Of a stretch of 64,000 bases of DNA, positions 1 through 9,341 are shown piece after piece. Location: contig JALEGX010000159.1 of the NCBI GenBank assembly GCA_022763485.1, positions 1 to 64,000 of the forward strand, read 5' to 3'. The notes under the pieces were generated by a model. The model had not been told where the DNA came from, searched no databases, and saw nothing but the letters and a program-made list of their open reading frames with translations. Positions within the stretch are counted from its first letter, which is position 1. Each line of letters begins with the position of its first letter. This stretch comes from Paracoccaceae bacterium (lineage in GTDB: Bacteria > Pseudomonadota > Alphaproteobacteria > Rhodobacterales > Rhodobacteraceae). The translations under genes were made by a program, and so were the position numbers.

Positions 1-123
1 AACCACGGTCGTCGTGGCCTTCTGAAAATGGTTGCTCAGCGCCGTAAGCTGCTGGACTACACCAAGGCAAAAGACGTTGCACGTTACCAGGACCTGATCA
101 AGCGCCTGGGCATCCGTCGCTAA
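1..123 (+). CDS. rpsO: 30S ribosomal protein S15, C-terminal part
   Basis: This is the last 40 codons of ribosomal protein S15, which binds 16S rRNA in the platform of the small subunit. The gene begins before the window, so it is partial. The visible residues contain the family signature around [19 protein letters not shown] and end in the usual basic tail IKRLGIRR. A strong terminator follows within 30 bases. The pnp gene lies 1.35 kb downstream on the same strand. The classical rpsO-pnp order is therefore kept, but an SGNH hydrolase gene on the opposite strand interrupts it. Confidence 0.97.
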   Translation, partial: NHGRRGLLKMVAQRRKLLDYTKAKDVARYQDLIKRLGIRR

Positions 124-147
124 GACGCGCCCTACCAGGTTTTCAGA

Positions 148-179
148 CCGCCATCCCATCGGGGTGGCGGTTTTCTTTT
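148..179 (+). terminator. Rho-independent terminator of rpsO
   Basis: A 10-bp stem (CCGCCATCCC paired with GGGGTGGCGG, one G-T wobble) has a 3-base loop and is followed by TTTTCTTTT. It sits 25 bases after the rpsO stop, so it should end the rpsO transcript. Confidence 0.9.
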
Positions 180-236
180 GTGCGTATGTGATTGGCTGGG
201 TCGGCCTCTGCGCGTGTTTGAACAGAGGCTAAGGTA

Positions 237-1040
237 TTAGTCTTCCACCTGCTCGGCACTCTGGATCACCGCGGCGACCCGTTGACCGATTTCACGGCTG
301 GCCTTCAGCGACGGGTGGATCATGTCGATCCCGTGATAGGACCGATCGCCATGCGGCACCAGATCGGCCAGCGACACGAAATGAACCCCCGGCAGAATGT
401 CCGCCAGTTTGCTGATGCGGGTTTCCAGTTGATCCCCTTCGTCGCGGCAATGTTCGATCGGCGACCAAGCCCCGGGGCTGCGCAGATACCCGACATAGAC
501 CACCTGTGCGCCGGTTTTGCGCAGACCGTCGACCAGCCGCGGGATTTCTCCCCGGCGTCCGTCATCGGAAATCAGGCGGCCCATCTTCTTCTCACAGGGG
601 CCGCATCCGCAGCCCAGCCACAGGTCATTCCCGCCCCCGTTGACGACAACCCAGTCCCAATCCCCTTCCCGGTACTGGCTGGCAATCTTCATCCCCATCG
701 CACCGGTCAGCGGCAACTTGTAGAGGATCCGCGCGCCCCCCACCGCGTTGTTGGCAACGGGTTCATTCAACGTGCGTGAGATCGAGTGGGATATCGAACC
801 ACCGGTGATCCCGTGCCAGGCCATCAAACTGTCCCCCATGGTCAGGATCCTGGGGGAAGCGTTGCGGCTGACCTGTTCAATCGGCTGGGCCTGATCGGTC
901 GGGCCGGGAACCTCTGGTTCGGGGACGGCGTGCACCTGTTTCGTGGGAACATCGTCCGGCGCATCATTGACCGGCGTGGCATTGCACGCAGCCAAAAGGA
1001 CCGCGGAAACGGTCAAAAGGGCGGTGGGAAACTTCTTCAT
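237..1040 (-). CDS. SGNH/GDSL-family hydrolase, predicted lipoprotein
   Basis: The 267-residue protein starts with a lipoprotein signal (lipobox LLAAC, Cys19). A Pro/Glu-rich linker of about 45 residues follows. The SGNH fold is marked by GDSL at 69-72 (nucleophile Ser71), GGGND at 135-139 and DMIHPS near 239-244, which supplies the catalytic Asp/His. It is probably an envelope-anchored esterase or acyl/acetyl-ester hydrolase acting in the periplasm; the substrate cannot be read from sequence. A Cys-rich patch (CGCGPC, about 144-149) right after the GGGND block is unusual for the family. The gene is alone, divergent from pnp and convergent with rpsO. Confidence 0.85.
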   Translation of the reverse strand: MKKFPTALLTVSAVLLAACNATPVNDAPDDVPTKQVHAVPEPEVPGPTDQAQPIEQVSRNASPRILTMGDSLMAWHGITGGSISHSISRTLNEPVANNAVGGARILYKLPLTGAMGMKIASQYREGDWDWVVVNGGGNDLWLGCGCGPCEKKMGRLISDDGRRGEIPRLVDGLRKTGAQVVYVGYLRSPGAWSPIEHCRDEGDQLETRISKLADILPGVHFVSLADLVPHGDRSYHGIDMIHPSLKASREIGQRVAAVIQSAEQVED

Positions 1041-1202
1041 TCTGCTCTCAATCGTTTCTGTGCCGCTGCGCCAGCGGGCGCATCTGTGTTTTCGTCAGAC
1101 CCCTTTCGGCAAGCAAAGCTGCGCATCTGCATCCCAGCCTGCTCACCCCCTCCAAGGCAAGACAAAGCCGGGCACAAGGGCCCTGCACAACAGTAATCAG
1201 AC

Positions 1203-1217
1203 AATTTTGGCAAAATT
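1203..1217. promoter_or_regulatory. Near-perfect palindrome, possible operator
   Basis: AATTTTG and CAAAATT are exact inverted repeats separated by a single G. The element lies in the AT-rich part of the region between the two divergent genes, about 160 bases from the SGNH hydrolase start and 260 from pnp. No regulator gene is adjacent. Confidence 0.35.
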
Positions 1218-1402
1218 TAGATCTACCGGAGGAGGAAAAGCCTAACCCCTCCACACCGCAGCGCCGGGTTCGGCGGCTCAGGGCAGCGCCCCACACCGCC
1301 GGGGCAAGCAATTGCTTCACAAATCGGCCAAACTGCTGTATGGGCCGCACATCTGAGACGATGTGCCATGACCCCGGCACGCGAAATAAAGATGGAAGGG
1401 GT

Positions 1403-1475
1403 CGGCGGCAATGGGGCCGCCACGCAAAACGGGAGACCCGGGATACGCCTGGGAGTGCTCCCATCTAGGATACGC
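1403..1475 (+). promoter_or_regulatory. pnp leader hairpins and octamer repeat
   Basis: Two potential RNA hairpins precede pnp. One pairs GGCGGC (1404-1409) with GCCGCC (1416-1421). The other pairs TGGGAG (1450-1455) with CTCCCA (1458-1463). The octamer GGATACGC flanks the second hairpin at 1441-1448 and 1468-1475, and its second copy overlaps the Shine-Dalgarno AGGA (1467-1470). In E. coli, pnp is autoregulated through a structured leader cut by RNase III. A similar role here is inference only. Confidence 0.4.
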
Positions 1476-1477
1476 AT

Positions 1478-3619
<2,142 letters not shown>

Positions 3620-3642
3620 GATCCCGGAACTGGTAAAGTCAG

Positions 3643-3678
3643 AAACGGCCCCGGCATTGTCCGGGGCCGTTTTCATTT
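3643..3678 (+). terminator. Rho-independent terminator of pnp
   Basis: A perfect 10-bp stem (ACGGCCCCGG / CCGGGGCCGT, 3645-3670, 6-base loop) is flanked by AAA and followed by TTTCATTTT, 24 bases after the pnp stop. Confidence 0.93.
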
Positions 3679-3718
3679 TGCGGCACCAGCCCGGTAATCC
3701 CCTGAAAATCCGCATAAA

Positions 3719-3759
3719 CTTTGGTCCAATCGGGCGGTTTTCGGCCTTTGGTCCAATCG
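3719..3759 (+). repeat. 14-bp direct repeat upstream of the PepSY gene
   Basis: CTTTGGTCCAATCG occurs identically at 3719-3732 and 3746-3759, so the copies are 27 bases apart start to start. They lie 66 bases before the PepSY start, where promoter control elements would be expected. Tandem identical half-sites at this spacing resemble binding sites of an activator. The membrane LuxR-type protein encoded just downstream is an obvious but unproven candidate. Confidence 0.5.
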
Positions 3760-3824
3760 CACATCCCGGCCGCCCTGCCCAGTTCGGTGTCATCGCAACC
3801 GCATAGACGAAAAGGAAATGCACG

Positions 3825-4091
3825 ATGAAACTGAACAAGCCGCTGACCCTGACTGCCCTGATCCTGGCCATCCCTGCCATGGCCTTTGCCGGCATCACCG
3901 TCGGAGATCGCATCGGAACATCGGAAACCGAAATCCGCACACAAATCGAAGCCCTGGGCTATGACGTGCAGGAGATCGAATTCGAAGGGGGCGAAATCGA
4001 GGTTGAAGTTCTCAAGGATGGGGTCGAAACTGAACTGGTCCTGAACCCGGCCAACGGCACGGTGCGTGAGATCGAACAGGACGACGACTGA
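3825..4091 (+). CDS. Small periplasmic PepSY-domain protein
   Basis: An 88-residue protein with a clear Sec signal peptide (cleavage after AMAFA, about residue 22) and one PepSY-type repeat. The mature part is acidic and has the usual pattern of a helix (ETEIRTQIEALGYDV) followed by strands ending in NPANGTVREIE. PepSY domains are often small periplasmic inhibitors or metal/protein-binding modules. It is followed 23 bases later by the membrane-anchored LuxR-type gene, so the two are probably one transcription unit. A sensor or modulator role for the regulator is inference. Confidence 0.75.
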   Translation: MKLNKPLTLTALILAIPAMAFAGITVGDRIGTSETEIRTQIEALGYDVQEIEFEGGEIEVEVLKDGVETELVLNPANGTVREIEQDDD

Positions 4092-4114
4092 CCGGTTCCG
4101 CAGACAAGGACGCC

Positions 4115-4621
4115 ATGACCTTTCGCAAACTCACTTGGCTCTGGGGTCTTCTGGTGGCGCAGGCTGGCTGCGCTGCCTTTTTCCTGTTTGACGCGCTGGC
4201 CGATTGGGCCGGACAGGACGCCGCCCTTGGATTTCGCCACTACCACAGTTTCGAAATGCTGGTTGCCCTGGCCCTGGTTGCGGGGTTCGTCGCCACGGCC
4301 CTTCAGATCCGCGACCTGCTGCACCAGCAGTCGGATCTGAACCGGCAAGTCCGAATCGCCAAAGGCTCGCTTGCCAAGCTCATCGAACACCAGTTCACCG
4401 AATGGGGGCTGAGCGCCGCAGAGCGTGACGTGGCGATGCTGGCGATCAAGGGCTTGTCGATCAGCGAAATGGCCGAAATCCGCCAGACCCGCGAAGGAAC
4501 AATCAAGGCCCAATGCGCCGCTGTCTATCGCAAGGCAGGCGTGGCCGGGCGGCTGCAACTGATCAGCCTGTTCATCGAAGATCTGATAGCAGACCCCCTG
4601 ATTGACGACAGGACAGAGTGA
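4115..4621 (+). CDS. Membrane-anchored LuxR-type HTH regulator
   Basis: The 168-residue protein has two hydrophobic segments (about 8-28 and 46-66), a short predicted coiled stretch (70-95), and a C-terminal LuxR/GerE-type HTH (about 98-158). The HTH shows the family pattern: GLSAAERDVAMLAIKGLS, then SEMAEIRQTREGTIKAQ, then VYRKAGVAGRLQLI. The N terminus has no receiver or autoinducer domain. The layout predicts cytoplasmic DNA binding by a protein held in the inner membrane, with a short periplasmic loop (about 29-45) as the only outside contact. It is probably co-transcribed with the PepSY protein. Targets are unknown; the 14-bp direct repeat upstream is a candidate. Confidence 0.75.
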   Translation: MTFRKLTWLWGLLVAQAGCAAFFLFDALADWAGQDAALGFRHYHSFEMLVALALVAGFVATALQIRDLLHQQSDLNRQVRIAKGSLAKLIEHQFTEWGLSAAERDVAMLAIKGLSISEMAEIRQTREGTIKAQCAAVYRKAGVAGRLQLISLFIEDLIADPLIDDRTE

Positions 4622-4809
4622 CACCCACCCATGGGCCTCTGACCGCAAAACAACGCGAAAATCATCGCTCTGCTCTTTGTGAGCGCTGGTGACCCTGTGT
4701 TTTCTGGGCCAAAGCGGACGTGGGGTCAGGCGCGGTCACTTCCAACGCCCAAACCCGTGAAGGGACGTGACCCGCGCAGGGCTTCCGATCTATGTCGAAT
4801 GCCCGCATG

Positions 4810-4839
4810 ACAGATCTGTAAACCATCACAGATCAGAGG
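4810..4839 (+). promoter_or_regulatory. Leader hairpin before the beta-barrel gene
   Basis: GATCTGT (4813-4819) pairs with ACAGATC (4828-4834) across an 8-base loop and ends next to the Shine-Dalgarno AGAGG (4835-4839). The left arm is also part of the self-complementary ACAGATCTGT (4810-4819). Two exclusive folds are therefore possible close to the start codon, which could gate translation. No experimental support. Confidence 0.4.
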
Positions 4840-4846
4840 TTTCTGA

Positions 4847-5536
4847 ATGCTTCCCCGTTCTTTCCTGACCGCCGGTGCCCTTGTACTGGGTGCCACATCG
4901 CTTTCGGCACAATCCCTGCCGGACGGCTATTACCTGCAAGGCTTTGCCGGGTATTCGCAGCTGGACGATACCAGCTTCTCCGGCAGCATCGGCGGCGCAC
5001 CGCAATCGGTTACGGGTGACTTCGACGATGGCTTTGGCCTGGGCCTGTCGGTGGGCCGCGAAATCACCCGGTGGTCGAATGACACGATCGGCACGCGGCT
5101 TGAGCTGGAACTGTCGTACCGCAACAACGATGTCTCCGGCCTGAACTTCTCGGGCAATGGACCGGGGGCGGAAACAAACGTATCGGGCGACGTCAGCTCC
5201 ACCTCGATCTTTGCCAACGTCCTGTTCGACTTCAAACAAACCGGTGCCTGGACGCCCTTTGCGGGCTTCGGCGTGGGCGCCACACGCTCTGACCTGGATC
5301 TGGTCTATGGTCCGGGTGTGCGGATCGACGGTGATGACACCAATTTTGCCGCGCAGGCCATCGCCGGTGTGTCCTACGCGCTGAACGACCAGACCTCGAT
5401 CGTGTTCGACGCGCGGTATGCCCGGGCCTTTGACGTCAGCAGCCCGCGCCTGTCCCCGGCGGGGGCCTTGACCGGCACTGTTGAGGACGATCTGAGCAGC
5501 TTCAACCTGAACGTTGGCGTTCGGTTCAACTTCTGA
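4847..5536 (+). CDS. Outer-membrane beta-barrel protein (OmpW/OmpA-like porin family)
   Basis: A 229-residue protein with a Sec signal peptide (cleavage after SLSAQ or LSA, about 21). Alternating hydrophobic strands follow, with Gly/aromatic turns (GYYLQGFAGYSQL, FAGFGVGATRS, IVFDARYARAF). It ends in VGVRFNF, the terminal Phe being the signal recognised by the BAM machinery. The size and pattern fit an 8-stranded barrel of the Omp25/OmpA_membrane type. Function may be structural or small-molecule passage. It is a single gene with a structured leader; the GT25 gene begins 38 bases later and may be co-transcribed. Confidence 0.82.
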   Translation: MLPRSFLTAGALVLGATSLSAQSLPDGYYLQGFAGYSQLDDTSFSGSIGGAPQSVTGDFDDGFGLGLSVGREITRWSNDTIGTRLELELSYRNNDVSGLNFSGNGPGAETNVSGDVSSTSIFANVLFDFKQTGAWTPFAGFGVGATRSDLDLVYGPGVRIDGDDTNFAAQAIAGVSYALNDQTSIVFDARYARAFDVSSPRLSPAGALTGTVEDDLSSFNLNVGVRFNF

Positions 5537-5574
5537 CCCTTCCCCCGCATGGCCCGGCCCGGTATGATCGGGCC

Positions 5575-6291
5575 ATGCGATCCCTGATCATCCATATGCC
5601 CGGCGACACAAAGCGCGCCCCGAATGTGCAGAAGCTGTTGGGCCTTTTGCCCACGCCGCAGGTCATTGATGCGGTGATCGGGCGGGACGTGATAGACAGC
5701 GTGCAGATGCGTGGCGGGGACCTGCACCGGCCATCCTATCCCTTCCCCCTGTCCGCAGGTGAGGTAGGCTGTTTTCTGAGCCACCGCCGCTGTTGGCAGC
5801 ACATTCTGGATGAAGGTCTGGAGTACGCGCTGATCGTCGAAGATGATCTGGCTGTCGATGCCGAGCACTGGGCCCAGACGATGACATTGGTCACCGACAA
5901 CGCGGATGCCGACAGCTTCTTCCGCCTGCCGGCCAAACGGCGCGAGGCCTCCGCCCGCACCATCGCAACGCATGGTGAGGCTAAGCTGTTTCTGCCCAAG
6001 GTCGTTGGATTGCAGACGGTTGCTCAGGTTGTCGGCCAACATGCCGCACGACGCCTGCTGGACGCGTCTGAGGTGCTGGACCGGCCGGTTGATACCTTCC
6101 TGCAGATGCACTGGATCCACGGTCAACAGATCCACACGATCCTGCCCAACGGCGTCAGTGAGATCACGGCCGAGCTTGGCGGCTCCACCATCCAGAAAAA
6201 AAGCCGCCCCAACAACAAGCTGGGGCGGGAATTCAAGCGCGCCGTCTATCGCGCGCAGGTGTCAACACACCCACAGAAAACGCTGGCTTAA
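5575..6291 (+). CDS. Glycosyltransferase family 25 (LPS-type)
   Basis: The 238-residue protein matches GT25 enzymes that add hexoses to lipopolysaccharide or glycoproteins. Features: IIHMPGDTKRAPNVQ at the N terminus (nucleotide-sugar region), GEVGCFLSHRRCWQHIL near 60-76, and the ALIVEDDLAVD segment near 83-93 carrying the metal-binding acidic motif. The enzyme probably acts at the cytoplasmic face of the inner membrane. There is no polysaccharide cluster around it; it sits directly after the outer-membrane barrel gene. Its stop overlaps that of the convergent peroxiredoxin gene by a few bases. Confidence 0.85.
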   Translation: MRSLIIHMPGDTKRAPNVQKLLGLLPTPQVIDAVIGRDVIDSVQMRGGDLHRPSYPFPLSAGEVGCFLSHRRCWQHILDEGLEYALIVEDDLAVDAEHWAQTMTLVTDNADADSFFRLPAKRREASARTIATHGEAKLFLPKVVGLQTVAQVVGQHAARRLLDASEVLDRPVDTFLQMHWIHGQQIHTILPNGVSEITAELGGSTIQKKSRPNNKLGREFKRAVYRAQVSTHPQKTLA

Positions 6292-6941
6292 CCCGGCAGC
6301 TTTGCGGTGCGCAGATAGGGGAAGTGGGTGGTGAACTCACCGAACTTCGCCTTTGCGTCCTCATCGCTGACCGCCACGGGAATGACGACGTCCTCACCCG
6401 GGACCCAGTTTGCAGGGGTTGCCACGTTTTCCTTGGCCGCGGTTTGCAGACCGTCCAGCGCGCGCAGGACCTCGGCAAAGTTGCGGCCAACGTTCATCGG
6501 ATAGGTCATTGACAGTTTCAGTTGCTTGTCGGGGCCGATGATGAAGACCGAACGCACGGTTGCGCTGTCGGCGGGGGTGCGGCCATCGGGCAGATAGGCG
6601 TCTGCCGGCAGCATGTCGAAGGCCTTGGACACGGCCAGACCTTCATCCGCGATGATCGGGAAACCGGCCTTGGTGCCTGCGTATCCTTCGATATCGGTTT
6701 TCCAGCCTTTGTGGTCTTCAACGCCATCCACCGAGACGCCAATGACCTTGGTGCCGCGTTTGTCCCACTCATCCGCCAGCTGTGCCACGGCACCGAATTC
6801 GGTGGTGCAGACCGGGGTGAAGTCCTTGGGGTGGGAGAACAGAATGGCCCAGCTGTCACCAATCCAGTCGTGGAACGTGATGGTGCCCTGGTCGGTTTCG
6901 GCAGTGAAATTGGGAACGGTGTCGTTGATGCGCAGGCCCAT
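6288..6941 (-). CDS. 1-Cys peroxiredoxin (Prx6 type)
   Basis: A 217-residue thiol peroxidase that reduces H2O2 and organic hydroperoxides. The peroxidatic Cys45 lies in DFTPVCTTEFG. The conserved SHPKD precedes it, and the family's extended C-terminal domain (about 165-217) is present. No resolving cysteine of the 2-Cys type is seen. The start ATG is preceded by GAGAGGAG. The gene is transcribed alone and shares a 285-base upstream region with the divergent aldehyde dehydrogenase. Confidence 0.93.
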   Translation of the reverse strand: MGLRINDTVPNFTAETDQGTITFHDWIGDSWAILFSHPKDFTPVCTTEFGAVAQLADEWDKRGTKVIGVSVDGVEDHKGWKTDIEGYAGTKAGFPIIADEGLAVSKAFDMLPADAYLPDGRTPADSATVRSVFIIGPDKQLKLSMTYPMNVGRNFAEVLRALDGLQTAAKENVATPANWVPGEDVVIPVAVSDEDAKAKFGEFTTHFPYLRTAKLPG

Positions 6942-7183
6942 GGGGGGACTCCTCTCATGCGTTAAGCGAATTCTGTATCGTCAACCTAGTGGTTCTTCCG
7001 TGACGTTACATCCCCGCAAAGCAGATAATTTGAACACGTCCCCGGCAACGATTTCGCCACAGTATCAGAGGTTTCCGAATATCGCCTGGAAATACCTCCG
7101 GACACTGGCGGCCCTGGGGCAGAGCGTTCCCCGGCATTCCGGTTGCACAGCGCCCACAGCAGTGACAGAGTGTCGCCAATAGC

Positions 7184-7197
7184 CGACCGAACGGTCG
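7184..7197. promoter_or_regulatory. TetR-type palindrome in the aldehyde dehydrogenase leader
   Basis: CGACCG and CGGTCG are exact inverted repeats around a central AA. The element is typical in size and base content of TetR/AcrR-family operators and ends 29 bases before the aldehyde dehydrogenase start. No TetR gene is in the window, so any regulator acts in trans. Confidence 0.45.
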
Positions 7198-7226
7198 ACA
7201 ATCCAAACAACCGGGAGATCCGCACC

Positions 7227-8666
7227 ATGATCGAAAAGAGAGACTTCTATATCAACGGGGCATGGGTCGCACCGTCTCAGGCGAACGACTTCAACGTCAT
7301 CGACCCTTCGACAGAAGACGCCTGTGCCGTGATTTCGCTGGGTTCGGAAGCCGATACCAATGCCGCGGTTGCAGCGGCCAAGGCCGCGCTGCCGGGTTGG
7401 ATGGCCACCCCTGTCGAAGAACGTATTGCGTTGGTTGAAAAGCTGGTCGACGCCTACAAAACCCGCGGCGAGGATCTGGCACAGGCCATGTCCAGCGAAA
7501 TGGGCGCCCCCATCGACATGTCCCGAACCCAGCAGGTGGGCGCGGGGATCTATCACCTGAAGAACTTCATCCGGGCGGCAAAGGCGTTTGAGTTCGACAA
7601 GCCGCTGGGGGATCACGCCCCCGAAGACCGGATCATCCACGAAGCTGTCGGGGTCGCTGCGCTGATCACGCCGTGGAACTGGCCGATGAACCAGATCACG
7701 CTGAAGGTTGGCGCCGCCGCCGTCGCCGGCTGCACGATGGTATTGAAACCGTCCGAACAAAGCCCTCTGAACGCGATGATCTTTGCCGAGATGATCGACG
7801 AGGCAGGCTTCCCGCCGGGTGTCTTCAACCTGGTGAACGGTGACGGCGTGGGCGTCGGTTCGCAGCTGTCTGCGCACCCGGACGTGGACATGGTGTCCTT
7901 CACCGGATCCACCCGCGCGGGCACCGCGATTTCCAAGGCGGCGGCCGACACCCTGAAGAAAGTGCACCTGGAACTGGGTGGCAAAGGCGCGAATGTGGTG
8001 TTCGAAGATGCCGACGAAAAAGCCGTCAAACGCGGCGTGCTGCACATGATGAACAACACCGGTCAAAGCTGCAACGCGCCGTCGCGGATGCTGGTGCAGC
8101 GCTCGATCTATGATCAGGCGGTGGAAACTGCGGGCGAGGTTGCCGCCAAGGTCACGGTTGGAAATGCCCATGATGAAGGCCGCCACATCGGCCCCGTCGT
8201 GAACGAAATGCAGTGGGGCAAGATCCAGGGTCTGATCCAGCAGGGCATCGACGAAGGCGCGCGTCTGGTCGCCGGGGGCACCGGCCGTCCGGACGGGATG
8301 AACAAGGGCTTCTACGTGAAGCCCACGGTTTTTGCCGACGTCAACAACAGCATGACCATTGCCCGCGAAGAGATCTTTGGCCCGGTTCTGGCGATGATTC
8401 CCTTCGACACCGAAGAAGAAGCCATCGCCATTGCCAACGACACGCCCTACGGTCTGACCAACTATGTTCAGACCCAGGACCCCGCCCGGGCAAACCGCAT
8501 GGCACGCGCGCTGCGCTCTGGCATGGTCGAAATGAACGGCAAGCCGCGCTCTGCCGGATCGCCCTTTGGCGGGATGAAGCAATCCGGTAACGGACGCGAA
8601 GGCGGAAGCTGGGGGATCGAAGACTTCCTTGAGGTCAAGGCCGTCAGCGGCTGGACCGCCGAGTGA
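7227..8666 (+). CDS. NAD(P)-dependent aldehyde dehydrogenase
   Basis: The 479-residue enzyme oxidises an aldehyde to the acid in the cytoplasm. All catalytic residues of the ALDH superfamily are visible: oxyanion Asn151 (PWNWP), general base Glu249 (LELGGK) and nucleophile Cys282 (NTGQSCNAPSR). The NAD-binding region includes FTGSTRAG near 225-232. The start was set at the ATG at 7227 because it follows GGGAGA at a normal distance and matches the family's usual N terminus; upstream in-frame codons look non-coding. The substrate is not readable. A TetR-like palindrome in the leader suggests induction by the substrate. The gene is monocistronic and has its own terminator. Confidence 0.93.
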   Translation: MIEKRDFYINGAWVAPSQANDFNVIDPSTEDACAVISLGSEADTNAAVAAAKAALPGWMATPVEERIALVEKLVDAYKTRGEDLAQAMSSEMGAPIDMSRTQQVGAGIYHLKNFIRAAKAFEFDKPLGDHAPEDRIIHEAVGVAALITPWNWPMNQITLKVGAAAVAGCTMVLKPSEQSPLNAMIFAEMIDEAGFPPGVFNLVNGDGVGVGSQLSAHPDVDMVSFTGSTRAGTAISKAAADTLKKVHLELGGKGANVVFEDADEKAVKRGVLHMMNNTGQSCNAPSRMLVQRSIYDQAVETAGEVAAKVTVGNAHDEGRHIGPVVNEMQWGKIQGLIQQGIDEGARLVAGGTGRPDGMNKGFYVKPTVFADVNNSMTIAREEIFGPVLAMIPFDTEEEAIAIANDTPYGLTNYVQTQDPARANRMARALRSGMVEMNGKPRSAGSPFGGMKQSGNGREGGSWGIEDFLEVKAVSGWTAE

Positions 8667-8670
8667 TCCC

Positions 8671-8698
8671 GAAGGGCCGCCGATCTGGCGGCCCTTTT
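8671..8698 (+). terminator. Rho-independent terminator of the aldehyde dehydrogenase gene
   Basis: AGGGCCGCC pairs with GGCGGCCCT (8673-8695, 5-base loop) and is followed by TTT, starting a few bases after the stop. Confidence 0.9.
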
Positions 8699-8798
8699 AC
8701 TTTGACCTCATCGTCACAGGAGCCGGGGTTTCTTTGCTTGACCTGAACCATGGTTGAGCTTGCAGGGTGGCAGCACAGCATCCCTGAAGGACCCGCAT

Positions 8799-9269
8799 AT
8801 GACACAGATTTCAGATTCGATTACCGGGGTTTACGAAACCCACCTGCCCGTCCGCAACCTGACCCGGGCGCTTGATTTCTACGTTGGCAAGCTTGGGCTG
8901 GAACTGGCCCGCAAAACACCGTCCCGCAATGCCGCCTTTCTGTGGGTCGGCGATCGCAAGACCGGCATGTTGGGATTATGGGAAACCGGCAGCGCCCCCT
9001 TGTCGATGACCCTGCACATGGCCTTCCGGTGCGAGGCCGAGGCATTGGAACAGCTGTGCGGCCGGTTGCAGGATCTGGACGTGCCACCGCTTGGGTTTGC
9101 AGGCAATCCGATCACCGAGCCCGATGTCATCGGCTGGATGCCGGCCATGACGGTCTACTGCAAGGACCCCGATGGGCATTCGATCGAGTTTCTGTCCGTG
9201 ATGGATGATGCCCCCGATCCGGACTTCGGCGCGGCGCCACTCGGGGCCTGGCGGGCGGCAAAAGGCTGA
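8799..9269 (+). CDS. VOC (glyoxalase/bleomycin-resistance/dioxygenase) family protein
   Basis: A 156-residue vicinal-oxygen-chelate protein. The two beta-alpha-beta-beta-beta modules can be traced: YETHLPVRNLTRALDFYVGKLGLEL at the start (interrupted here to its key part, residues about 9-33) and YCKDPDGHSIEFLSV near 128-142. Candidate metal ligands are His in ETHLPV, His in TLHMAF and Glu in IEFLS. Members include glyoxalase I, fosfomycin-resistance enzymes and ring-cleavage dioxygenases; the exact activity cannot be told. The ATG at 8799 follows AAGGACCC; it is preferred over in-frame codons further upstream. Confidence 0.82.
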   Translation: MTQISDSITGVYETHLPVRNLTRALDFYVGKLGLELARKTPSRNAAFLWVGDRKTGMLGLWETGSAPLSMTLHMAFRCEAEALEQLCGRLQDLDVPPLGFAGNPITEPDVIGWMPAMTVYCKDPDGHSIEFLSVMDDAPDPDFGAAPLGAWRAAKG

Positions 9270-9341
9270 TGTCCCGTGTCACGCCGTCTGGTACTGGTCC
9301 GCGGAAGCGCTTAGACAGGCAGAAGCGGCAGGAGGTTCAGC

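Larger units (their letters stand above)
1041..1477. other. Divergent intergenic region between the SGNH hydrolase gene and pnp
   Basis: This 437-base stretch has no convincing gene. The half nearer the SGNH gene is AT-richer around 1200-1220 and holds a near-perfect palindrome. The half nearer pnp holds two hairpins and a repeated octamer just before the pnp ribosome-binding site. It should carry promoters for both flanking genes; I could not assign -35/-10 boxes with confidence. The purine run GGAGGAGG at 1229-1236 looks like a Shine-Dalgarno sequence but no start codon follows it. Confidence 0.6.

Noticed and set aside
1229..1236. Shine-Dalgarno-like GGAGGAGG as the start of a small gene
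   Set aside because: No start codon follows at a usable distance.
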